A stretch of DNA of 64,000 bases from an uncultured Planctomycetaceae bacterium (lineage in GTDB: Bacteria; Planctomycetota; Planctomycetia; Pirellulales; Pirellulaceae), in the NCBI GenBank assembly GCA_903863885.1, contig CAIPEB010000587.1:1-64000 (forward strand), written 5' to 3'. Below, one piece after another: positions 17,141 to 24,882 of the stretch. Position numbers and translations under genes: made by a program. The notes beneath the pieces were generated by a model. The model was given only the letters and a program-made list of their open reading frames with translations. It made no database searches and was not told the origin of the DNA. Numbering within the stretch: the stretch's first letter is position 1; each line of letters begins with the position of its first letter.

Positions 17141-17710
17141 ATGGAAGAAATCACACTCGAACTCTTGCTCGAACGCATCAAGAGCGCCGACGACGCGACC
17201 CGCGCCTCGGCTCGTGATCATGCGGGTTCAGTGGGAGCGGCCGCCGTGGCCCCCCTGGCCAAAATCGCCGCCACGGGAGAACTGGAAATCGCCCGGGCAG
17301 CCAATCACGCGATCCAGAATATCGTCTACCACGCTGGCCGCCCCGGTGCTCAAGCCGAAGCCGCGGCCGTGGCAGCCGAGTTGCTCAAACTGCTTGACAA
17401 TTCCCTCCCCCTGCAACTGCGCCGCGACGTGCTGTGGATGACCTGGCAGATCGCGGGCGAGGAAGCAGTCGATACGGTCGCCGCGCTATTGTCCAATGCC
17501 GAACTGAACGAGTCCGCGCGAATGACACTGGAGCGTCTGCCCGGCGAAAAGGCAACGGCCGCGCTGAAGGCGGCCCTGGCCGCTGCTCCCGACGACGCTA
17601 AACCCGCACTGGCACATTCGCTCCAGGTCCGTGGTGTCGACACACCCGGAGTGCCCGACCTCCGACTGAAACCGACGAAGGCGACAGCGGTCAAGCCTGT
17701 TGGCCGCTGA
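17141..17710 (+). CDS. HEAT-repeat-like helical protein
   Basis: A 189-aa, Ala/Leu-rich, all-helical protein. Segments such as RASARDHAGSVGAAAVAPLAKIAATG and QLRRDVLWMTWQIAGEEAVDTVAALL follow the helix-turn-helix spacing of HEAT/PBS-lyase repeats, typically scaffolds for protein-protein contact. There is no signal peptide. ATG 17141 has an AAGGA site and lies 40 nt after the Gfo/Idh stop, so the two are probably co-transcribed; it could be a partner or assembly factor for that enzyme, though this is only context. Confidence 0.75.
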   Translation: MEEITLELLLERIKSADDATRASARDHAGSVGAAAVAPLAKIAATGELEIARAANHAIQNIVYHAGRPGAQAEAAAVAAELLKLLDNSLPLQLRRDVLWMTWQIAGEEAVDTVAALLSNAELNESARMTLERLPGEKATAALKAALAAAPDDAKPALAHSLQVRGVDTPGVPDLRLKPTKATAVKPVGR

Positions 17711-17848
17711 ACAAACTGCGCCTCCGGGCAGCAGACGGCAACAACGGCGGCGACATGAGTCCAACGCGCAGGTTGGAAGTTCGAATCCGACTGGGTGATT
17801 GGTGCCATGGAAACATGGCCTGCACTGCGTTTTCAGGAGTGGGACGAA

Positions 17849-19189
17849 ATGAAGAAACGGCCGCGGATGTTGTGCCTTGTGTGTGCGATCCTCGTTGCGG
17901 CGGGGTGCTCGCCGAAGTCCCCGACGAACACCCCTCCGCATTCAACAACCTCCAAGACCCCACCCGCTGCCGGTTCGCCGTCTGCGGCGTCACCCAAAGC
18001 CGACCCTCCTTCCAGTCCGCTGCTGGATCAAATCAGGCAATGGGGCGGCACGGTCGAACTCAACGAACAGCAACAGGTTGTCAGCGTTGATTTGCTGCCA
18101 GCCAGCCTCAAGGACTCCGACGTCGAAATGCTTGTCGGACTGACCGATCTCCGGCAATTGAAGTTGAAAGGGGCCGGGATAACCGACGCTTCGATGCAGT
18201 TGGTTGCCGGTTTCTCGCACCTGACGAGCTTGACTCTCGATACCGTCGGCGTCACGGACGCCGGTGTAAAATCGCTGACCGCATTGAAGAACCTCACGGT
18301 GCTGCAACTGCACCGCCTGGCTCGCGTCACGGACGCCGCCACTGGCTGCTTCAAAGACCTGCCGCGACTGGAGCATCTGGTCCTCACCGACTGCTACATC
18401 AGCGACGGGGGACTGCTCGCTATCTCCCGGCTCCAGAGTCTGAAGACGCTGGATCTGGAAGGCAGCGATTTGATCGGCGATGCCGGTCTGGAATCACTCG
18501 CCGGACTGAAGAGCCTTCAGACGCTCCGGGTTCGCAGTCGATCGATCAGCGACAGCGGATTAGAGTATCTCGCGTCCATGTCTCAACTGCGTACCCTGGC
18601 GATCGAGGACAGTCTGGCGATCAGCGACGCGGGCATGGAATCCATCGGTCGATTGACGAATCTCGAGGACTTGTCGGTGGCGCAGGCCTTTCAGGCGACC
18701 GATGAAGGTCTGTCCCATCTTGCCGGCCTGACAAAACTCCGGCGTCTGGACCTTCGCCGATGGGCGATCAACGGCAGCGGCTTGGCCCACCTGAAGAATA
18801 TGGCGGAAATGGAATCGCTCGACCTGGGCGGCTCGCCAATCAGCGACCAGAGCCTGCTGCATCTCAAGGCGCTGCCCAAACTGGCGACACTGAACGTCAT
18901 GGCAACGCCGCTGACCGATGCCGGCATGAAGACGCTGGGAGAACTCAGCGGACTTCGCACGCTGATCCTCCGCGACGCGAACATTACGGATGCGGGTCTG
19001 CCGCACTTGACTGCAATCACCGAACTGAGGCGTCTGGAACTTCGCAAGGTGCCGCTCACCGACGCTTCCGTGCCGCACTTGGCCCGTTTTGCAAAACTCA
19101 AGGAACTGGATATCCGCCAAACCGGGATCACCGCAGCCGGCGCAACCGAACTTCACAACAAGCTGCCCCAGACCAAGATCCTTAATTGA
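17849..19189 (+). CDS. leucine-rich-repeat lipoprotein
   Basis: A 446-aa protein. A short signal peptide ends in a good lipobox (LVAAGC, Cys20), followed by a Pro/Ser/Thr-rich linker to about residue 55. From about residue 80 to the end run roughly a dozen 24-residue LRRs with the pattern L..L..L.L....ITDAGL..L, of the ribonuclease-inhibitor-like type common in planctomycetes. These form a curved solenoid for protein binding. ATG 17849 has an AGGAG site 9 nt upstream. A clear terminator follows the gene. Partner unknown. Confidence 0.88.
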   Translation: MKKRPRMLCLVCAILVAAGCSPKSPTNTPPHSTTSKTPPAAGSPSAASPKADPPSSPLLDQIRQWGGTVELNEQQQVVSVDLLPASLKDSDVEMLVGLTDLRQLKLKGAGITDASMQLVAGFSHLTSLTLDTVGVTDAGVKSLTALKNLTVLQLHRLARVTDAATGCFKDLPRLEHLVLTDCYISDGGLLAISRLQSLKTLDLEGSDLIGDAGLESLAGLKSLQTLRVRSRSISDSGLEYLASMSQLRTLAIEDSLAISDAGMESIGRLTNLEDLSVAQAFQATDEGLSHLAGLTKLRRLDLRRWAINGSGLAHLKNMAEMESLDLGGSPISDQSLLHLKALPKLATLNVMATPLTDAGMKTLGELSGLRTLILRDANITDAGLPHLTAITELRRLELRKVPLTDASVPHLARFAKLKELDIRQTGITAAGATELHNKLPQTKILN

Positions 19190-19276
19190 GTACGTTAGTT
19201 GATGCCGCAATTGAGCATTGGAACCAAGGCCCCGTCGGTGCGACTTTGCGCGACGAGGCCCATTTCTTCAGGCTGG

Positions 19277-19300
19277 CCGGAACGATCATTCCGGTCTTTT
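19277..19300 (+). terminator. rho-independent terminator after the LRR gene
   Basis: Stem CCGGAA/TTCCGG with a 6-nt loop (CGATCA), followed by TCTTTT. A second hairpin lies just before it (19228-19237 with 19251-19260, one mismatch in ten pairs). It separates the LRR gene from the convergent DUF3748 gene. Confidence 0.65.
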
Positions 19301-19343
19301 GCGCGGTTATCCGCTGAAGCGGACGGTTGCGTGCCGCGGCCGA

Positions 19344-20771
19344 TTACTCGACAGGCACGGAAACGATGAAGATCTGGTTGTGAGATTCGCCCGCCGGTGT
19401 CGCCACGGTGCGAACATACGCAATCGCGAGGCCGTCCGGCGAGAAGACACACGCTTCGGGACGCGGAGCAAGCGAATCCGACGAACGCTGCGTCAGCCGC
19501 ACGCTTTTTCCGGTTTCAACCTCCGTGACAAAGACGCTGTTGTCCATAATATGAGCCAACCGCTTTCCATCGGGGCCCCAGCTGAACGCCGACGCTATGC
19601 CCATCTCGCCACGCGTGATCTGCACGGGACTCCCTCCCAGCGGCGAGACCGTATAAAGCTGTACGACGCCTGCGTCGTCCTTCATCAGGATCGCGATGCG
19701 GGTCCCATCGGGTGAACTGCGCAGCCAATGACGCGGGCCCTGCAGTCCGGGGTGCTTGCGATTTGTCGTGTAAGTCAGGCGCCGCTGGACCGTCCCTGCG
19801 GGCGGAAAGGGGCGCAGCGTCTCGGTTCCTTCAAGCGGCCCATCGCCGGCGCGGGTCACGTCTTCGGGAATGTCGACTATAAACGCCTCGGCCACGGTGC
19901 GTCCGTCGCGCGTCAAGACATGCCCCTGAAAAGCGAGCGCACGCTTCTGCCACCCGCCGTCGGAGCGGCGATAGCCGTTGCTGCCCACCCAGGCATCCTC
20001 GAATGCTTTGCTGATCTCGTCCGAGCCCGGCTCGGGATGCGCCGTGGTCTTGGTGACAAGCACCGAAAAGCAGCTGCCGTCGTGGTTGCGGACATGGTCT
20101 TTGGAAACCAGCACCGGCTGGACCGGCACACTGACGCCGACGTTCCGCAGATCGATGTGCCGGGCCGCCGATTCTTCCGCGAACTTCGCCAGCACATGAT
20201 CCTGATAAGTGAAGCTGACCCAGCGACCGTCGCCGCTGAAAACGTGCACGTGACTTCCGCCACGCAGCGCGCCCGGTGTGAACGGCGGTGTAATGTCGCG
20301 CGCGTCAAGCAGGGCCGCCCTGCCCGGAGCGGATGCGTCAACGACGACCCCCTGCCGATGGTTGGGCGCGTACTGCCAATCGGCGGTCGGATGCTCCGGC
20401 CCGAGAATGAACACCACTTTGTCTTCCACCGGACTGCAGGTCGCCACGCCGCACCCGGCGCCGTTTCTCGATTCGTACAGCACGACAACTTCGCGTGTGG
20501 CAACGTGCACCTTTTCGATGCGAGTACCGTCAAAGACAGCCCCTTCGGGATCCGAACGCACGTCGTAGACGATCCACTGACTGTCGGGTGTCCAGACTCC
20601 GACGTTCGTCAGAATATGCCCGCCGGGTTTGAAAGTGAGCTGTCTTTCCGCCATGGTTTCCGCCGCAGTGGGAACTTGATCGTTGAGCAATAGCGACTGA
20701 GAGCGAGCCTCCCAGCAACACACGAATGAGGCGAGCCCGATCAGTACCGAATTGAACCCGACATTCCGCAT
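19344..20771 (-). CDS. secreted DUF3748 (YidR-like) beta-propeller protein
   Basis: A 475-aa protein with signal peptide (VLIGLASFVCCWEARSQS). It matches the DUF3748 family (E. coli YidR; TolB-type propeller): QLTFKPGGHILTNVGVWTPD near the start, HPTADWQYAPNHRQG in the middle, and repeated blades with SPDG or WGPDGKRLAH. Blades of this kind usually mediate binding; the biochemical role of the family is unknown. The frame is open to 20927, but ATG 20771 precedes the signal peptide and follows a GGGGGAA stretch. Divergent from the 821-aa secreted protein gene. Confidence 0.85.
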   Translation of the reverse strand: MRNVGFNSVLIGLASFVCCWEARSQSLLLNDQVPTAAETMAERQLTFKPGGHILTNVGVWTPDSQWIVYDVRSDPEGAVFDGTRIEKVHVATREVVVLYESRNGAGCGVATCSPVEDKVVFILGPEHPTADWQYAPNHRQGVVVDASAPGRAALLDARDITPPFTPGALRGGSHVHVFSGDGRWVSFTYQDHVLAKFAEESAARHIDLRNVGVSVPVQPVLVSKDHVRNHDGSCFSVLVTKTTAHPEPGSDEISKAFEDAWVGSNGYRRSDGGWQKRALAFQGHVLTRDGRTVAEAFIVDIPEDVTRAGDGPLEGTETLRPFPPAGTVQRRLTYTTNRKHPGLQGPRHWLRSSPDGTRIAILMKDDAGVVQLYTVSPLGGSPVQITRGEMGIASAFSWGPDGKRLAHIMDNSVFVTEVETGKSVRLTQRSSDSLAPRPEACVFSPDGLAIAYVRTVATPAGESHNQIFIVSVPVE

Positions 20772-21078
20772 AGGCCAGTTCCCCCGCGCTCGAAGTCTCC
20801 CTCCCGCCACGACAGCCCTCCCCCGGCCGCGAGGCAAGGCGTGTCGTGTCGTTACAGAATACGAATCGACTGCCGTCGGCAACATGCCGGGTTGAAACTG
20901 CAAACCGACCTTGGAGTCCGCGGTCATCGTTACTACCGATCGTGCGAGTTCATCTCAGCAACAGGCAACTCTCTTGGCAAGACGGCACTGCCCGTTCTTT
21001 TCGAGGGGGTCGCCTGTCCAAGTACATGCGTCTCTGGTGAAATGGAGCGGAATGGCCCGGTTCGAAGGCGCAATCGCG
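20772..21078. other. divergent intergenic region
   Basis: About 300 bp between two divergent secreted-protein genes; it must hold both promoters, but I cannot pick out a convincing -35/-10 pair or operator. Confidence 0.4.
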
Positions 21079-23544
21079 ATGAAGGAGACCACCGTGCGGA
21101 ACTTCCTCGTATTCCTGGCGGCGACCATTTACCTTGGCGCATTTGCAGAAGCTTCAGAAGAAGCTGCACGTCGACCAATCGAATTCTCGGGCGTCTATCC
21201 GCACCTGGCATACTTCAACAATGAAGGCGAATGCGGCACGGGCGCCGTCGTCCCCTGGGCTGGCAGACTCTGGACAATCACTTACGGCCCCCACCTGCCG
21301 CAAGGTTCGTCCGACAAACTGTATGAGATCTCTGATGATCTCACCGTGGTCGAGCGGCCCGAGAGCATCGGCGGAACTCCCGCCAATCGGATGATTCACC
21401 GCGAATCGAATCAGCTGTTCATCGGTCCCTACGCAATTGACGCGCAGCGCAACGTGCGAGTAATTCCCTATGCTGCGATGCCCGGGCGGCACACGGCCAC
21501 CATGCGGCACCTGACGAACCCTGCCGGAAAAGTGTATTTCGCGACCATGGAAGAAGGCCTCTACGAAGTGGATGTGGCAAGCCTGGCCGTGAACGAACTC
21601 TACCCCGACGCCAACAGGGACAAGAACGGCGTCGGCGGAAAACTGCTGCCTGGATATCACGGCAAAGGCGCCTACAGCGGTCAGGGACGCGTCGTCTACG
21701 CCAACAACGGCGAGTACTCTCCCGATGCGAGGAAGCGGCCCGAAATCGCTTCAGGCTGCCTGGCCGAGTGGAACGGCAAGGACTGGTCGGTCGTTCGGAG
21801 AAACCAGTTCTGCGATGTGACGGGGCCAGGCGGAATCTGCGGCAATGCCGACCCGGAGAAGGACCCGATCTGGGCCATCGGGTGGGATTACCGTTCGCTG
21901 ATCCTGATGCTGCTCGACGGTGGAACGTGGCACGCATTCCGACTGCCCAAGGCCGCGCACACTTATGACGGCGCTCACGGATGGAATACGGAATGGCCCC
22001 GTATCCGGGACATCGGCCAACAGGACCTGCTGATGACAATGCACGGAATGTTCTGGCGATTTCCACGGACATTTTCAATTGCCAACACCGCCGGGATCCG
22101 TCCGCGATCAACGTACCTGAAAGTGATCGGCGACTTTGCCAACTGGAATAGTCAAATCGTCTTCGGGTGCGACGATGCGGCCAAGAGCGAGTTCCTGAAC
22201 AAACGCAAGGCCAAGGGCGAACTGGATGGCCCGGGCCAATCCCAGTCAAACCTCTGGTTCGCAAAGCCTGAAATCCTGGATCACTTGTTGCCCTCGATCG
22301 GGCGCGGTGCAGTGTGGATGGACGAGTCCATCAATGCCGGCACCTGGTCGGATGCGTTCCTGTTTGCCGGATTTGAAAGGCGCGGAGCACATCTCGCCAC
22401 GGGCGAAACCAGTCCGGTGACATTCGAGTTCCAGGTGGATGCGAATGGCAACGGACGATGGCAAGACCTGCGCAAGGTGACCGTCAACGGCTACGCATGG
22501 GTCGATTTTCCGGAACACGAAAAGGGAGAGTGGCTGCGTGTCCGGACAGACAGGGACTGCGCAAAGGCTACGGCGCAGTTCATGTACAGCAATGCCGACC
22601 GACGTCAACCGGCAGCCGATGCCTTGTTCGACGGGTTGGCAAGGACGTCCGACGCGATCGCGCTGACGGGACTGGTGCGGGCGCGGGGAGAAGACAAGCG
22701 GACTCTGCAATTGGCCGCGTCGAAACTCGAAAGAAACACGTCGAGCGACGTTGGCTACTACGAACTGGACGCTTCAATGACGCTGACCAGGGTGGACGAC
22801 TCGAAGTCCCATGACTGGCTGAAGCAGCACGCCGCGATTCCCCGCGGAATTGTCAGCGTGGATGCGGCGTCTGTGGTGTATATCGACGACGCGGGCAGAC
22901 GATGGCGACTCCCTCGCGGAGAAGCGGCGTTTGACGAACTGTCCGGGCAGGGCCTGCTGCGGATCGACCGAGAGGTTGTTACCGAACGCGATCTGTTCAA
23001 TTGCCACGGAACGATGTACGAACTTCCGGCGGAAAATGCAGGCGGTTTCGCCAGGATCCGGCCGATCACCACGCACAACCGCAAAATCAGTGACTACTGT
23101 TCGTATCGTGGACTGCTTGTGATGACTGGACTGATTCCCGGCAATGAAAACGGCGGCGTCAACCGTCACATCATCCGCTCATCCGACGGCTGCGCCGCTG
23201 TATGGGTCGGCGTTGTCGATGATCTATGGCGACTCGGCAAGTCAGTCGGGCACGGAGGGCCGTGGAAGGACTCGACCGTAAAGGCCGATGCGCCTTCCGA
23301 TCCGTACCTGATGACAGGCTACGACCGCAAACGTCTGACGATATCCCACAATGGCAACCGGAGCGTGATTTTCCGCATCGAAGCGGACATCACGGGCACC
23401 GGCCAGTGGATGCTCTATCAGACATTCGACGTCCGCGCCGGCGCGAAGCTGGAGCACGATTTCCCGGTCGGGTTCGCAGCGTACTGGATCCGTGCAGTGG
23501 CGGAACAGGACTGCACCGCCACCGTCTGGCTCGATTACGAGTAA
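21079..23544 (+). CDS. large secreted protein of unknown function with duplicated beta-module
   Basis: About 821 aa with a signal peptide (FLVFLAATIYLGAFAEA). The N-terminal half reads like a beta-propeller (WAGRLWTITYGPH, GRVVYANNGEYSPDA, IWAIGWDYRS). Two copies of a ~58-residue beta-module occur at about residues 447-505 and 762-820; each has FEF/FRIEAD, then GxGxWxxLxxxxV, then WIRV/WLRV, an acidic/Cys pair DC and a final aromatic. This looks like an internal duplication, perhaps a sugar-binding beta-sandwich. No catalytic motif is recognised. Context: carbohydrate-active genes on both sides. Start uncertain: ATG 21079 is used; ATG 21052 is an alternative with GGAG 4 nt upstream. Confidence 0.75.
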   Translation: MKETTVRNFLVFLAATIYLGAFAEASEEAARRPIEFSGVYPHLAYFNNEGECGTGAVVPWAGRLWTITYGPHLPQGSSDKLYEISDDLTVVERPESIGGTPANRMIHRESNQLFIGPYAIDAQRNVRVIPYAAMPGRHTATMRHLTNPAGKVYFATMEEGLYEVDVASLAVNELYPDANRDKNGVGGKLLPGYHGKGAYSGQGRVVYANNGEYSPDARKRPEIASGCLAEWNGKDWSVVRRNQFCDVTGPGGICGNADPEKDPIWAIGWDYRSLILMLLDGGTWHAFRLPKAAHTYDGAHGWNTEWPRIRDIGQQDLLMTMHGMFWRFPRTFSIANTAGIRPRSTYLKVIGDFANWNSQIVFGCDDAAKSEFLNKRKAKGELDGPGQSQSNLWFAKPEILDHLLPSIGRGAVWMDESINAGTWSDAFLFAGFERRGAHLATGETSPVTFEFQVDANGNGRWQDLRKVTVNGYAWVDFPEHEKGEWLRVRTDRDCAKATAQFMYSNADRRQPAADALFDGLARTSDAIALTGLVRARGEDKRTLQLAASKLERNTSSDVGYYELDASMTLTRVDDSKSHDWLKQHAAIPRGIVSVDAASVVYIDDAGRRWRLPRGEAAFDELSGQGLLRIDREVVTERDLFNCHGTMYELPAENAGGFARIRPITTHNRKISDYCSYRGLLVMTGLIPGNENGGVNRHIIRSSDGCAAVWVGVVDDLWRLGKSVGHGGPWKDSTVKADAPSDPYLMTGYDRKRLTISHNGNRSVIFRIEADITGTGQWMLYQTFDVRAGAKLEHDFPVGFAAYWIRAVAEQDCTATVWLDYE

Positions 23545-23586
23545 GCAACGCAGGCCCCGAGCCTGCCGAAAACAGCCGAGGCGCTT

Positions 23587-24504
23587 TCAGCGCACCTTGA
23601 CCGCTTTGCCAATCTGCCCGTTCAGGTCCATGAAGATCAGGTCGTTGTCTGAAATCGACCGCACCATGACCGGAACGCTTCGATTGACTCGATCGCGCGC
23701 CACCGATGACGTGCATTGAAACGTCAACTGCCCGTTCTTCAGTACCCAAGTCCCCGAAGATATCGGAGCACGCACGAAGACCTGCTGGAACGAGCTGTTC
23801 TGCAGCGTCTCTCGAAAAGTATTGAACGTATTATTGTTGTTCAGCGTGAGGAACAGATCGCCGTACGCATCGCGGTACTTCCAGTTCCCGCAGAGCATTC
23901 GCACAACCTCGGCGTCGCTCAACATCTTTCCGGTGTTTCCGGCCGGCGCCCGCAGATCAGGAGGCGGCGGCAACTTGGACAGGTCCTGCGAAAAGTCCTG
24001 CGGTGCCTTGGCGGGAGCCGCACCGGCGGCAGGGGCAGGCGAGTCCGACGCTCGGCTCAAGACCATGAGTACGCGCCGCGACCCTCGAGTTGCCGAGAAG
24101 TCGGTCGGCCGCGGTGCGAGGTCGGGCGGTGCGGCACAGATTACGATTTGCCCCTGGTCGAGTCGGCAAATGCCGTAACCGGTCAGCTTGCCTTCTTCAC
24201 GCACATTGAGCTCACGCGGGTAACGCGTGGCGTCGACCTCAAACGTCTTGGCATGTCGCTGGCCATCGAAGGTCGATGTGAAAACAAACGTATTATCGAT
24301 CACCTCAATCTTGCCGCCCGAAGGAATCCACAAGTGAATCGCATCCTTGGGAATGACCCGCCCGTCGTCAACCAGATCGACCACTTCCCAACGACCGCGA
24401 ATCTGCGAGTAGAATCCATCCTCCGCGGTCACCGCGGAAGGAGACGCCGCAGTCAGCCCCCATCCACCAAACACCAGAAAGCAAGCGAGAAGACGCTTAA
24501 CCAT
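23587..24504 (-). CDS. secreted TIGR03067-like protein
   Basis: A 305-aa protein with signal peptide (MVKRLLACFLVFGGWGLTAA). Residues ~38-155 resemble the TIGR03067 domain of planctomycetes (IRGRWEVVDLVDDGRVIP ... IEVIDNTFVF ... GICRLDQGQIVIC), a lipocalin-like barrel. A Pro/Ala linker follows, then a second barrel-like section (GNWKYRDAYGDLFLTLNNNNTF) to the end. Function of the domain is unknown. ATG 24504 has an excellent ribosome site (GGGAGG, 7 nt). Its 3' end is 42 nt from the convergent unknown gene. Confidence 0.75.
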   Translation of the reverse strand: MVKRLLACFLVFGGWGLTAASPSAVTAEDGFYSQIRGRWEVVDLVDDGRVIPKDAIHLWIPSGGKIEVIDNTFVFTSTFDGQRHAKTFEVDATRYPRELNVREEGKLTGYGICRLDQGQIVICAAPPDLAPRPTDFSATRGSRRVLMVLSRASDSPAPAAGAAPAKAPQDFSQDLSKLPPPPDLRAPAGNTGKMLSDAEVVRMLCGNWKYRDAYGDLFLTLNNNNTFNTFRETLQNSSFQQVFVRAPISSGTWVLKNGQLTFQCTSSVARDRVNRSVPVMVRSISDNDLIFMDLNGQIGKAVKVR

Positions 24505-24882
24505 CGCCAGGCCTCCCTTGAACATGTTGCCCTTCAATATGTCCAATCCGTTTAATGTCTCCGCCGGAAGACAGCCCCCTGCCCTCCCCGATCTGACCAA
24601 TCCAGACTGACCGCACGAACATCTTCCGCGACAAATATCGCGTTGAACCAGATGACGTTAGAATCATCCACCGACAAGCGTCCGGAATTGTGACTGGCGT
24701 GTGCGGCACCGGTCAAGAGAGAAAGCGATGCCATCGCCTGCAAACAGGCCGTTTTGGGCCGAACCGCAAAGTCCGTTCGCGGCAGGCAGCGTGTCGCTCC
24801 ACAGCAGTTTCGGCAAGCCGCGGCGCGCAGTTCACGAGTCAATGGACGTCCGCAACGACGGCCCCCACCCAGGAAATCCCCC
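24505..24882. other. divergent intergenic region
   Basis: About 380 bp between the divergent TIGR03067-like and DUF4838 genes. I see no RNA gene or firm promoter. Confidence 0.4.

Noticed and set aside
17772-17812. tRNA-like GTTCGAATCC sequence with a following GTGCCA
   Set aside because: It looks like the T-loop and 3' end of a tRNA, but the T-stem pairs poorly, and no acceptor, D- or anticodon arm can be built upstream. At most an old tRNA fragment.
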